DNA of 64,000 bases from Prunus persica (Eukaryota > Streptophyta > Magnoliopsida > Rosales > Rosaceae). Numbering within the stretch: the first letter of the stretch is position 1; each line of letters starts with the position of its first letter. Below, in pieces: positions 38,838-51,291 of the stretch. The position numbers and the translations under genes are program-made. The notes below the pieces were generated by a model, which saw only the letters and a program-made list of their open reading frames with translations, was not told the origin of the DNA and ran no database searches. The stretch is from assembly GCF_000346465.2 (NCBI RefSeq), contig NC_034011.1, positions 25,913,941 through 25,977,940 on the forward strand, written 5' to 3'.

Positions 38838-40948
38838 ATGCAGCTAGAGGTTACGGCTGATACTACTAACCTGAGCTATTGGTTGAACTGGAGAGTCTTG
38901 CTATGTGCAATTTGGTTATTCACACCGATTGTTATAGCATTATTAATGATATGGAAATATGATGCTTCAGGCCATTTGAAATCTGACAGGAGAGAAACTC
39001 AGCAGGATGCAGATCAGGATTTATGCGGTGATAAAGCGTGGAAACCGTGCCTCAAAGAAATTGACCCAATTTGGTTGCTGATTTATCGAGTAACTGCATT
39101 CTCTCTGCTTTTGGCAACACTGATTGCCAGAGTTGTTATCAGTGGAGGTGGCATATTTTACTACTATACTCAGTAAGCCTCGTCTTTTGTTTGGGCTCAT
39201 CTAGTGCTATGCTTTGAATTCTGGGGTTATCTATAGATCCTGCAAAACCCAAAAACATAAAAACTGAACCAGGTTTCCAACTTAATTCGTTTCTTTCTAG
39301 TTATGAAGTGTGTTTATTTTTTTTAATGGTACTTCCAACTTCAGGATGTAATGTTTTCTGGATGCTGGACAGGTGGACTTTTACCTTGCTCACCATTTAT
39401 TTTGGGGTATGCTTGCTTTCTGATCTTCGTTTTGCCTTTCACTGAATCACCTCAATAATTTGGTGGCATATCCAATGTCTATGTATTTCAGAATCGAATG
39501 ATGCGATCATTTCCACACTACAGAAACTCCCAGTTTATCTGTGTTCTCAGATCTCTTTAGACTATGCTCAGAACTTCTTTCCTCTTTTGCCTCTCTTTTT
39601 GTAGTGTGGATCTCTTCTTTCCATTTATGGATGTTGGCGGTGCAATAAAATCAGCAGCATGGGTACTTCAGGCGATTATCATGTTGGGACAGATGCAGAG
39701 GATGGAGCGTACATTCCCCTTGAATACCAAGAGAAAGACTCAAATCCTGAAGAGGAAAGTTGTCTTCACCTAGCAGCAGCCAAATGCAGTTATGTCTTCG
39801 AAGCTATGTTCCAGGTCCCTTTTTTCCCGAATGATTGATGAATGCAATAGCTTTGTTAATAAACTCATTATATCTGTCTGGCAAGCTTGCTTTGTTAATG
39901 AACTCAATTGAAATCTATTCAGATGAATGCTGGGGCAGTGATGCTTACTGATTGCATTTATTGGATCGTTATATTTCCGTTTCTCACCATCAAAGATTAC
40001 AATCTGAATTTTGTAAGTAGTGCATACAAATTTATTGGATCGATCGTTATTAGGCACCGAAAAGATATGGTCATGGATTATATATTTGTAAGAACATAGA
40101 CATTGTTTAGATCAAATATAGTTGATTCATCTGAACTGTTGATAAATATGTCTTATTTTCCTATCTAGCTTAAGGTTTATACTTCTTGTTTATGTTCCCT
40201 TTTATGTCAGATGACCGTGAACATGCACACAATCAATGCTGTTTTACTCCTTGGCGACGCAATGTTGAATTGCTTGGTATGATCACTTTTTTTCTTCTTT
40301 CTCTCCATCACTTTAAACTCATACAACATACATCTACAGCTTCTTTCATGGTTAACTTTTTCAACTTTTGCAGCGACTCCCGTTTGTTCGGATATCTTTG
40401 TTCATTTTATGGACGGGTGCTTTTGTCATTTTCCAGTGGACCATTCATGCTTTTGTATCATTATGGTAATTTCGGTTATCCTTTTGTACATGAATGAGAA
40501 GATTTCATGTAATATTGCTATTCATGTTCAATTACGCTCTATCATGTGATTGGTTGGGAATAGCAAAACAATATTAACTCCATGATATACAAGTTTGTCT
40601 CATACATCCATTTCTACGAACATACTAATTTCATTATTTTTAAAATTAAAAAAAAATTAAAAAGTCATTGCTCACTTTGTTGCAGGTGGCCATACCCATT
40701 TCTTGACTTATCATCACCATATGCCCCGTTGTGGTATGTTTGTTATCTATTCCAACATTATTCCCCATTACATTAGGACTTAATTGCATGTTTAGTAGTG
40801 TATTAATGCACTTTATTTTGTGATACTGAATTGCAGGTACTTACTGATGGCATTGACTCATATCCCATGCTACGCTATCTTTGCTCTAATTGTGGGATTA
40901 AAACATCACCTCTTGTCAAAATGGTTTCCCCAGTCTTACCAGTGCTAG
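38838..40948 (+). CDS. Multi-pass membrane protein of unknown function
   Basis: Exons: 38838-39172, 39373-39406, 39605-39814, 39923-40012, 40211-40276, 40374-40465, 40686-40733, 40837-40948; 328 residues, all junctions in frame. Hydrophobic spans: VLLCAIWLFTPIVIALLMIW (about 20-39); a second from about residue 76; WTFTLLTIYFG..LLSIYG; AVMLTDCIYWIVIFPFL; SLFILWTGAFVIFQW; and YLLMALTHIPCYAIFALIVG near the end, giving six or seven spans. A hydrophilic acidic loop (about 140-185) sits between spans 3 and 4. It resembles the plant family of At1g10660/At5g62960-type unknown membrane proteins, possibly distantly like rolling-stone proteins; no catalytic motif is seen. The ATG follows an acceptor (GCAG at 38836). 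Confidence 0.85.
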
Positions 40949-41416
40949 CTATGTAAGAGAGATGCACTAAAGAACCACGTAGTTAATTTTCCCCCCTTAT
41001 CCAAATTTGTAGTTTTTCTTCATTCAATTCGATTTCTTTCTATTTTTCTTTTAAATTACTCTATATTAATCTAATTTATAATGAGGGGGATTCGAGCTTG
41101 AGTAATGAGTGGAACGAGGTGGGCTTGCTGCCTTGCCCATGTCTGCATCTATTATACACCATCTTTAAATTCAATCTAAACCACACCATAATAACCAGGA
41201 TAATGAATCAAAACCAAAGAATAGATCCTGGGATTATATATTCACAATCAAGAAAATTCAAAGGCGCACATATATCCAAATCGAAACATCAAATTACCAA
41301 GCACTTTCAAGTTGAATGTGCGTTTTGATCTGAAAAGGTTTAACAGATCAAACAGAAGCACATAACTGAAATTATTCTACTTTACTAATCATTCATCCAA
41401 TTAGCCAACTCCTGCT

Positions 41417-42374
<958 letters not shown>

Positions 42375-43151
42375 AGCTCTCTCTCTCTTCTCGCAACCCT
42401 AAATTCCAAAATCCTCGCAATCTTCTTCTTAGATTAGAGAGCGTTTCGGAAGATGCAGAGCGTCAGATCGGTATATGTAGGGGGCCGCAGTGTGTAGATG
42501 ATAGACAACCGACCTTGCACGTATGTCTTTGATTTTTCTTTTGCTTCTTCTTGTGGGCCGTAATGGGCTTTTTCTTTTCTTCTCTTCTTTAACCACCAAT
42601 GATTTGTGGTCAATATATTCGTTTGTAATGCCTGACGTTGATTGCTGTCCAAGATCACCAAATTTCAACATATCACTCTACGACGTCATAACGTTCGTCA
42701 GTTGCAATTACCATAGCGACGACGTTCCGTAACTAAAAATCCAAATGTCTTTATCTCTGCCAATGGCTGACCATTTACCCAAGTTTTATTGAATTTTCAA
42801 TAGAAGATTATGATGCAAATGGTGATCATGACGACATTAATAGCATAATCACAAACATCGTCTGGACGAAGAAATCTTGAGTTTAATTGAAATATATATA
42901 AACACAAGATTGAACGAATGAAAATTGGTGGTGAAACAGTCGTTAAAAGTAAATTTGCTTATTGGCCTTGACAACTGCTACATTTATAGAAGGATTTATA
43001 ATTCTAGTTTTTACCTCTGCGAATACGTTCCAGGGAAAAACCCCCCATCTCTAATTGAATCGCTAATTTTTTAAAATAAAAACAGATTCACATATTCCCA
43101 CTGAAAAACTTTTCCAACATGACCATCTCTTATAGATCAGCGTCAATATAG
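42375..43151. other. GRX promoter and ICDH 3' region
   Basis: GRX leader and promoter on the left, ICDH 3' UTR on the right. CCACTGAAAAAC... and neighbouring AT-rich stretches show no coding or repeat structure. Confidence 0.55.
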
Positions 43152-44043
43152 TTAAACCACAGCAGGTTCCAGAAGCTTTTGCTCAACATTCTTTGCAACA
43201 GCGTCAATAAATTCTTCAGTGTTCAAGTAGAACTCCCTCGATACCCTGCATGAAACATAAGCTTCTTAGTTTAGTACCCCCAAGAACCATCCCCTCTGGC
43301 TAAAAGTTAGTCACCTCCATCAAATGCACACAGACAAAGGAAAATTAAATTAACCATTTAGAAAGATAATGCGGATGGTCCCAAACAGCAAATTCACGGG
43401 AGAAAAGCCAATTTATGCCATTGCTTTGGACTGTGCACACCCCAACTACCTTGTTAAACAGAGCCAAGAATCTACTTACTTGGAACCATGGGTCAAAATG
43501 GCAAGATCCTTGGTCATTTTTCCTGCCTCCACTGTCTCAATGCATGCAGCCTCCAACTTTCGAACAAAATCCAGCAACCTATCATTTTTATCTAATTTGG
43601 CCCTGGAAACAGTAAAGATTTTTCAGGTTATCTGATGCAAAAAGAAAAAATGCAAGCCAAAATGATTTATCTAATAGTTCAATCTTGAATGTTTACTGTT
43701 ACACAAGGCAGACTGCCACTGTAAAGCACGTTGTCACACTTCATTAACACAGTACCTGTGCTCTAAGCCTCGTGTCCATGCAAATATTGAAGCAATACTG
43801 TTTGTACTGGTTTCTTGTCCATTTTGATGTAACCGAAAATGACGAGTTACTGTCCCATGAGCTGCTTCAGCTTCTATTGTCTTCCCATCTGAGGATAACT
43901 GCACAGACACTGGTTAGAGTTTGTGGCATTGAAATAATGAAAGTTACTGTTTGATGCATACCAACACAGAAGCCATGAGGCCCAAAGAGCCAAATCCTGC
44001 GAAACCAAAAAAAAAAAAAACAGAACAAATTATTGAACTCTGG

Positions 44044-44092
<49 letters not shown>

Positions 44093-47000
44093 AACAGCAC
44101 CTTGAGCAAGCAAATCACTCTGGACATCTCCATCATAATTTTTGCAAGCCCAAACATAACCACCCTCACTTTTGAGTGCATAAGCCACCATGTCATCTAT
44201 TAGCCGATGTTCATACCTAAATGCCAATAAAGTCTTCAATTAATTATTTCAATATATGCCATACAACAATGCATGATTCCATATTTACCATAGACAATAC
44301 ATACCATATAGAGTTTTCTTCAAACTTCTGCTTCCACTTCTCGTCATAAACCTCCTCAAATATGTCCTTAAACCTGTGGCAGTCCTAGAACTCAACATTT
44401 CGTATATTTTTTCTTTAAAAAAAATAGGCTAAATTATACTTTTGGTTCGTATAGTTTAAGTCTGGTTCCGCTTTAGTCCCATTAGTTTAAGTTCAACATA
44501 TTTACCTTATAATTTTCTAACACTTTCATTGTGGTCCAAATTTTCATTTCAGTCACAGTGGTTGACAGAAAACGTGAACGTTTGCTTTAGATTTGTCAAG
44601 GCAGAAAGAGCAATGTGACAGAAATGTAGAAACAAGCCATGATGAAGGGCAAATTCACCATATTTTGATAATTTCTGTCTACCACTGTGATATAGCTATA
44701 ATTTTTCGGCTCATTGAAAATGTTAGCAAACTATAAGGATAAATTCACTGAAAGTAGCTATAAGGACTAAATAGAATCAGGGCTAAACTACAGGACAATG
44801 TACTTGCAGAAAAAAAGAAAGAAGAATTGAAAATTGGATTATTCCAACAAAAGTAAATTTACCTGCCATCATATTTCTTAAGAATTGTGTTTTTGGTGCT
44901 CAAGTATAGTGGCCACTTCTTGGAAAATGCGAACGACATTGACGAGTCAGCAAAAGCTCGAATAGACTAACAGATTAGACAAGAGTTTGTTAGCAGAGTT
45001 GATCAACACAGTTGCCCACAAAGGTATGGTGTGTCCAAAATGTGGTAAGGCAAACCTCATCAACGTTATACATAGAAAGGGCCACACCAGGCCCTTTGAA
45101 ATCATAAACATCAAGTTCCACAGGGGCATCCCCACCTTCTGGGACTGAGCAACAGGGGGCAGATAGATGTCAAAACCTGTGTTTAATAGGAAATTACTAC
45201 ACCAGCTCAATCATATGACCATGAAATCAACTTACCAAAAACCATTTTAAGCTTTCCCGGCCCTTTAATAACTGTATCAGTGGCTCGATACTGATCACCA
45301 AAGGCATGCCTACCAATACATATGGGTTTTTTCCAACCTGAGAATTGGACAAGTATTGAGCAGTTCCAACAATATATTACCAACTTTGACGATTATTAAA
45401 GAGTCCAAACTATTACCAGGAACTATTCTAGGGATGTTTCTGCATAGGATAGGTTCACGGAAAACAGTACCTACAAGATCAAGCATAAAAATTTATATTT
45501 TATTATAAATTGTTTGAAAAATATTAGGGAAAGAGAAGCCTCATAAGAAAGTCAAACTAGGCTATGTACATAGACAGGTCATTTTAATGGTTAACCATAT
45601 TTAAAAGAAAAATGAACAAGATAAAACAAGTATAAAGCAACTGGAATGAAGCTGGGACACTTAAATAAGAAAACTGCTTCTTCACAAAATCTGTGCACAA
45701 CAAAGCTTAATGAGCTGTTGCAAAGAGACTACTGTAAACTTGCATTTACAGTAGCTACTATCAGAAACCACTCCAAGAACTCCACTGCAAGAACTCTTGG
45801 TCACATATTAACTATGATACTTGATGTTTAAACCCAAAAGAAAGACCAACTTTCCAACAGTGAGGTATGCCAACTAAATTATTTGTAAAACTATTATTGA
45901 AATGAATGAGTAAGTAACAAAACTAAGAGCATTAGAAATCTGGTTTGAATTCAAAGGAGAAAATTTATTAGATACAAACCGTTTAGAATGTTTCTAATTG
46001 TGCCATTGGGACTCCTCCACATTGATTTCAGCCCAAACTCCTTCACTCTGGTCTCATCTGCGAAGTATGAGAACCTGAAATTAGATGAAACAGAACTACT
46101 ATTTCCATAAGATAACAGTTAAAATGTCCTGGGAGAACAGAGAGATCATCTGTTTGCATATCTTTTGGAAAGGGTTTGAGCATATTGAAGTTTTGAACAC
46201 AGCCACAATGTCCCTTGGAAAGGGTTTCAAGTTCATCACGGTAATATAGACAAACACAGAATTAAGGAAAAACAAAAACAACTAACCAGGAGTTATTGTA
46301 GCACATTTCACGGCAACATTGTACCTGAAGAGCAAAAACGTTTAAATAAAACAAATACGAGAAGCAAATTGCTAATCATTCATTAATCCCTTGAATTCAG
46401 AAAATAAAAATTAAAGTGAATCAAACTACTTACTTAAGAGCGGCTTCGGCACTCTCCACTGTAACTCGGTCATCAGTAGCATCACGGTTCAAAATTCCTA
46501 AATCATAATACTTTATATCCAAATCCAGATGGGGAAAGATAAGCTGCAATAGCATATGACGGAAAAAACCCCACTAAATTAAATCAAATCAAATTCCACA
46601 ATAAAGCATTAGTAAAGTGAAATTCACATTGAAATGAATCTTCAGACTTTATCTTTAATCGTTTTCCATATGATCCTCGTCATTTCATCACCTAATTGGA
46701 AAAATAAAACAATAATCAATACGGTAGATAAGCACAGTAACAAATAAGTTCACAGAAAACGAAACTGCATCATCCTACAAGTTATGCTCCGTTTGGTAGC
46801 TGTGAAAACAGAGTTATTAAAAAGATTGAAAAAAAATTCATTATCTGAAATCTTATCATCCTGACAACTCAACTGAACTTCATTCAACTACTTCGCATTG
46901 TATAAGTTTTCGCATAAATCGAAACCAACATTCGTATTTTTCCGGTGCTTTCTCATAAACCAAGCAGAGCATCGCTAAATAATAAAGCACTATGGTTGTA

Positions 47001-47267
47001 GCATTTAGGGAACTGACCGTCCATTTCAACAATAGGATTCTGAACCCGAATTTTATCCAAGCCGGGAGACGAAGCGTAGCATCGCAACGAAGTATGACTA
47101 AAGCGAACGGAGAACGAAACACGGTTCCCAACAGGCACTCCATTGAAGAGTCTCGGGGACGACGAGAAGGACAAGCTAGGGTTTCTCATGGCTACAGAGG
47201 ACGAAGCTGACGACGATATCATCGCAGCGCGCGACATGGCGCTCAATTGCAGTCTCGCTCTTAGCAT
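43152..47267 (-). CDS. NADP-dependent isocitrate dehydrogenase, chloroplast/mitochondrial
   Basis: Oxidatively decarboxylates isocitrate to 2-oxoglutarate, making NADPH in an organelle. Fifteen minus-strand exons: 47018-47267, 46648-46691, 46434-46543, 46287-46324, 45980-46057, 45417-45470, 45236-45337, 45056-45144, 44863-44966, 44305-44373, 44101-44216, 43962-43996, 43756-43898, 43480-43602, 43152-43245; 482 residues. About the first 70 residues are Ser/Arg-rich (dual-targeting-like presequence); the enzyme starts near [14 protein letters not shown]. Substrate and metal motifs are intact: [39 protein letters not shown]. No peroxisomal SKL-type ending (ends EPAVV). The sequence follows the At5g14590 pattern. 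The first ATG (47267) lies at or above the expected transcription start, so initiation at 47237 or 47222 is quite possible. Confidence 0.94.
44046..44089. repeat. (GA)n microsatellite in ICDH intron 11
   Basis: About 21 GA repeats only about 10 bp inside the intron after the donor at 44100 (CT-rich on the transcribed strand). The intron is only 104 bp, so repeat expansion would change a large share of it. Confidence 0.95.
44425..44795. mobile_element. Foldback MITE-like element in ICDH intron 9
   Basis: Left part GGCTAAATTATACTTTTGG... and right part ...AATCAGGGCTAAACTACAGG are diverged inverted copies (both with ACTTTAGTCC/GGACTAAAT and TATAGTTTRxx blocks). The element accounts for most of the 489-bp intron. 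A similar design is seen at 48172-48425. Confidence 0.6.
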
Positions 47268-47275
47268 TCAATATA

Positions 47276-47283
47276 TATTTATA
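47276..47283 (-). promoter_or_regulatory. TATA box of the ICDH gene
   Basis: TATAAATA on the minus strand, only about 9 bp upstream of the first ATG (47267). A normal TATA-to-start distance would put transcription near 47250, inside the longest open frame. Confidence 0.5.
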
Positions 47284-48171
47284 TGAGTTTGCGTTACGAG
47301 TTGCGACTGCGAAGATGCTTTGCTCGAACTCCAGAATTTGATCCTAGGCTCGTTTGTCTCTATAGAAATGAGCTCAGCTCTAGTGCTTTGCTTTTTTGTT
47401 ACCGTTTTCATTTGGTCGGCAGGGAGGGGTGTTGAGCCTTTGAGTAATTACATCGGACGGACGAGAATATTGAGACGATGATTCGGTGTGAGCGTCAGCA
47501 TCTGCCTGACGGGCTGGCAGGCTGGCGTCGTAGTCCCAGGTCTAAAAGGCCTATCAATAAGCCTTGGGCTCGACAATCACTAGGCCCGCACAGACCAACC
47601 CGATGCCTGACTTGCAATTTTTTTATTTTTACTATAACAATGCGATATTCTAAATTACTGCTGTTTGGATGAGAGAAAATAATTCGAAATTTAGCTAAAA
47701 GTTGGGAATTTAAAAGGAAAAATTGATAATTTCCTTGTTTGAAAACTTAAGGGCGGAATTTATTAAATGACGTGAGGAAAAATTCTTGGAAATTGAGGCA
47801 TCAAATTCTCGAGTTTAATTTCCACCAAAATAGGCGTCATGTCACAATTTTCATAGTGTTATTTACAAAATTCGACATACATAAACCCAAACATTGAAAT
47901 CTTCAATTATCATAAATTTAAATGATAGAAATTTAAATTCCGTCATTTTAGAATTCTATGTAATTTATGAATAAATTTTTGAACTCGGGGTGTAAAGCCA
48001 TATGCACATTACCCTCACTAATTGGGCTAACCCACATATGCATGCATGATTTGCAATATACAATCTTTAAATTTGGGCTAAATCTATAAAATAACAAAAA
48101 TTAAAAAAATTGATTATTAAGTATAAAAAATGTATTTTTTAGGTTTTGAAATTTCACATACATATAAGTTG

Positions 48172-48629
48172 GGGTTATTTGTAGCAATGGGCCCTCAACT
48201 ATACTCGGAGTTACATTTTGGTCACTCAATTCAAATATTAGTTGCAGAGGTCACTTAATTGAGTTTTGTGTTGCATCATTAGTCCCTGTTGTCAAGTCTC
48301 TCTAACGATAGGGACTAATGGTGCAACACAACACCTAATTGAGTAACCTCTATAACTATTTTTTGGAGTTGAGTGACCAAAATGTAACTTCGAGTCTAGT
48401 TGAGGGATCATTGCACAAATAATCCTAACTGAAAAGTCACATTTGCTCATCACTAATCTAAGATATGCTTGTCACGTCATCATTTTAAACAGAAAAAGTC
48501 ACAGACTTGACCATATGGACTAATGATACAATATAACACCTAATTAAGTAACCTCTACAACTAATATTTAAGTTGAATGATCAAAATATAACTTCGAGTA
48601 TAATTGAGGAACCATTGCTATGAATAACT
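48172..48629. mobile_element. Foldback element (254 bp) plus a second right-arm copy
   Basis: Left arm (about 48172-48286) and right arm (48310-48425) are inverted copies of about 115 bp containing GTTACATTTTGGTCACTCAA and its complement. A second copy of the right arm (48517-48629) follows; its end (ACCATTGCTATGAATAAC) complements the left arm end better than the first right arm does, suggesting a nested or rearranged insertion. Confidence 0.8.
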
Positions 48630-48854
48630 CATATAAGTTGGTATTGTATTTTGGGAACGTGAAAATATTGATTTTTGCATTCTTTCAAATTGAAGTGTAA
48701 TTTTTCAATAATAGCTCGGGTTTCAAAATCATATATATCTTTGGAATATTTTCTCCCCTTTTTCTGAATAAAAGAAGGCAGTCTAGTGACATGTCTCTTT
48801 ACAGTCCCACCAACTGTATCTGTCTCAGTTGATTTGATAATCCTTCCACCCACC

Positions 48855-48860
48855 TATAAG
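48855..48860 (+). promoter_or_regulatory. TATA box of the CLE-like gene
   Basis: TATAAG about 135 bp upstream of the ATG, followed by a GA-rich stretch that would form the leader. Confidence 0.5.
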
Positions 48861-48989
48861 TACGCCTGAGAAGGAGAGACAGAGAGAGAGAGGGAGAGAG
48901 ATTTATGAAGTGTGGTGTAATCCATAATTTGCATTCACCACTTGTGTGAAGCAGCAGCACAAAACTAGAGTGTAGCTTAAGCGAAAAAT

Positions 48990-49310
48990 ATGAGCTACAA
49001 CAAATCAAAAATTGCAATTTTGATCGTGTTTGTGCTATTATTGGAAGGGGTGTTAATGGCACATGTTAGAACCAAATCCGAGTTGAAGCAACATTCTTCG
49101 AGGCCAAGCTCATCATCAGGGAGTGTTTTCTTCAAGATATGGAACTTCAACTACAGAAGCAGCAACCAGAACAGCTCTGGGAATGGCCGAAACTTAAAGT
49201 TGAAGCACAGAAGATTTAGCAACCATGGCTTCTTCAGATCACTCCCAGCTGCAGATGAAGAACAGAAGAGAATCACACCAAATGGTGCAAACCCACTTCA
49301 CAACAGGTGA
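48990..49310 (+). CDS. CLE-family signalling peptide precursor
   Basis: Intronless 106-residue precursor. Residues 5-23 (SKIAILIVFVLLLEGVLMA) form a signal peptide; a basic, Ser/Asn-rich variable region follows; the C-terminus is KRITPNGANPLHNR. This matches the 12-residue CLE core: Arg1, Pro4, Gly6, Asn8, Pro9, Leu10, His11 and Asn12 are kept. Position 7, usually hydroxylated and arabinosylated Pro, is Ala (GCA; CCA would be Pro). Mature CLE peptides are secreted and bind LRR receptor kinases. One Arg follows the core, a common arrangement. The ATG at 48990 is the first after the TATA box and opens the signal peptide. The ORF ends AGGTGA, which also looks like a splice donor, so a longer spliced form cannot be fully excluded. 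Confidence 0.85.
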   Translation: MSYNKSKIAILIVFVLLLEGVLMAHVRTKSELKQHSSRPSSSSGSVFFKIWNFNYRSSNQNSSGNGRNLKLKHRRFSNHGFFRSLPAADEEQKRITPNGANPLHNR

Positions 49311-50231
49311 AGGTGAGCTCACTCAAGGCCCCAGCTGGGCCTTGACTTGAACAGCCGCATGGTTGCTCAGTTTTCATGCTTGAAAGCTCCTTCAGCTTCT
49401 GCAGCTATGATCATTCTTATATATGTCTAACTTTCTAGCAATAACTTGTTTTGTTCCATTCTAATTGTACTCTCTCTGTTTATATTTATTTTACTTCGAA
49501 GTTCTGTTCTTTTAATTATTACAGTTAATTTCTAATTTGATTGAGAAAGATGACATACATAGATGCTATGAGAATTTCTTTTATTTTCATTTCCTTTTTG
49601 GACCTGTTCTTGGATTCTGGCCTTCATTCTTGGCAGAGAAAGGACCAAATGGAACAATAAATGAATGGAAGCATTGCATTTACATGAACAAAAAAAAATG
49701 TTTCTAGTAAGTAATCAATCTTTTTGTGTTGTTGCATAAAGATCAAAGCCCCACCACTGGCACTGTGGCAAAACTGAAAAGTTGGAAAAAAAATGCTGCA
49801 AAAAGAAAAGAAAAAGAAAGAGTGAGTTGTCATAAACAACCCTTTGATTGAGATGGAAATTTGATTAGAGAAACCTTTAGAAATCAGAGAAAAGGACATA
49901 AAATTGAACAAGAAGATGCCGAGAAAAAGGTCCTTTGGTTGGTCTGACAGTTCACTGGCAAAACAACAAATCCAAACTCTCTTTTGCTGCATTTAAAAAT
50001 GTGCGTGAGGTGAGAGCAGCAGCAGCAAAGGAGATATCCTTTTCCCAACTGTGGATATATATATTTACTATCTCTCTGTAGCCGCCAGCGGAGGGGGACA
50101 GTGACACTACCCCACAAAATTGCAATAATACAAACAAAGACAGACATTCTCTTGGGCTCGTGAGTTTGCAAAAATCCAGCAAACCAGAGAAACCCAGCCA
50201 TCATAGAAAAAGACTCAACAAAAAAATAAAA
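49311..50231. other. CLE 3' UTR and spacer
   Basis: Mostly AT-rich 3' UTR and spacer. A TATA-like TATATATATTTA near 50056 may serve the small ORF at 50232. No other gene is seen. Confidence 0.5.
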
Positions 50232-50363
50232 ATGGAACAAGTGAATTCAGCAACAAAATGGGCTTTTGCCTTTTTTATTTTTCTTGGATTTTCACAGCTC
50301 AGTCTACCAAGTCCAGGAGGTTCTTGTGGCCTAGATTCGTTTTCTCCTTATTGTCAGATGTGA
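50232..50363 (+). CDS. Possible small secreted peptide, 43 residues
   Basis: ATG in a good plant context (AAAATGGAAC) opens a 43-residue frame: short N-region, hydrophobic WAFAFFIFLGFSQLSL (10-25) like a signal peptide, then PSPGGSCGLDSFSPYCQM with two Cys. A TATA-like sequence lies about 175 bp upstream. I do not recognise a family. The same frame continues upstream to an ATG at 50160 with basic residues, which would spoil the signal peptide. Could be a chance ORF in a non-coding RNA. Confidence 0.35.
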   Translation: MEQVNSATKWAFAFFIFLGFSQLSLPSPGGSCGLDSFSPYCQM

Positions 50364-50726
50364 TTCTAACTCCAGATATATAGCTTCTCACCTTGTCCAG
50401 TAGCTTTTGTTTACTCTTCTTCACCACGTGGGAATGTTCCATTTGTAGTTTTTTGTATTTCAAAATTTTACATATTTGTGTTTTCCGAATAAGCACAATT
50501 TATGTTTTATTATTACTTTTAATTACAATGAAACACACATTAGTTATGTAATATTTGTTTGTTTGTTTCTTGTTTTGGGTTGGAATAGAAGCTTTATTCA
50601 GTAAGCATACATACATAAGCATATACATTACGTATAGGTATTTCGGAGAGTTTCATCCTCTACCCAAACACAAAAGATTATGAAATATAAACACATTATT
50701 TGACTGGCTATTGCAAGAGGATATAG

Positions 50727-50862
50727 TTAAGAACAGTTATTCACCCGATATCATGTTTTTGAATTCCTCCTCAAAAAATATACCTCATATGTAGTTCAGA
50801 ACAGTTATTCACCCAATATCATATCTTCGAATTCCTCCTCAAAATATGCCTCCTATAAAAAG
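50727..50862. repeat. Imperfect tandem duplication, 68-bp period
   Basis: Two copies of a unit with GAACAGTTATTCACCC and GAATTCCTCCTC (starting 50731 and 50799), differing at several bases. Confidence 0.85.
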
Positions 50863-51231
50863 TGATAAATAAAACAGGTTTGTTATTTAATATTTTATTA
50901 AAACTTTTTAGTATGACGTTTTTATTTTTATTTTTTATAAAGATGAAGCTACCACGTTGAAAATAATACCATTAAATTAGGGTTTTATAGCTATATATGT
51001 TACCAAAACAAGGGGGCCCAGAACAATTGTCTCAGATTCATCTTAGTTTTGGGCCTTCTCATTAAATTCAGGCCCTTTTTAATAGATCATTTTCATTTCG
51101 AGAGTCCAATCTGTTAAAAGACAGGCAAGCTTAAACATTCTATTTTTCTCCTCCTTTTTTGGGGGTAAAACTTTCCACTTTCCACTTTCCACTTTCCACT
51201 TATCAGTTTTCGATCCCGCGCTAAAACTCTT

Positions 51232-51245
51232 AAACCCTAAACCCT
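51232..51245 (+). promoter_or_regulatory. Telo-box of PNP2
   Basis: AAACCCTAAACCCT about 50 bp upstream of the PNP2 ATG. Telo-boxes are frequent in plant promoters of translation and organelle gene-expression genes, where they bind Myb-like and PUR proteins. Its position suggests it is close to or inside the leader. Confidence 0.6.
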
Positions 51246-51291
51246 CGACAGCTCTCTCTCACTCTCTATCTTTCTCATTTCCACAACCGCC

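Larger units (their letters stand above)
47284..48989. other. ICDH-CLE intergenic spacer
   Basis: Divergent promoters flank a spacer dominated by a foldback element and a second partial copy (48172-48629). No coding frame is credible. A TATA box for the CLE gene (TATAAG at 48855) is followed by a GA-rich leader (48870-48901). Confidence 0.6.
50364..51291. other. Spacer and PNP2 promoter
   Basis: AT-rich spacer with a 68-bp imperfect tandem duplication, four or five copies of CTTTCCA (51171-51200), and the telo-box of PNP2. No coding frame is recognised. Confidence 0.6.

Noticed and set aside
43867..44196. Apparent frame change in ICDH between exons 11 and 12
   Set aside because: It came from a miscounted base; recounting gives a 116-nt exon 11 and an intact frame.
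44030..44239. Minus-strand frame running from ICDH exon 11 into a Ser-Leu repeat
   Set aside because: The tail is the intronic GA microsatellite; the GTGCTG donor at 44100 ends the exon.
46788..46840. CCGTTTGGTAGCTGTGAAAAC MITE-like end in ICDH intron 1
   Set aside because: Only one end is seen; the matching inverted end could not be found.
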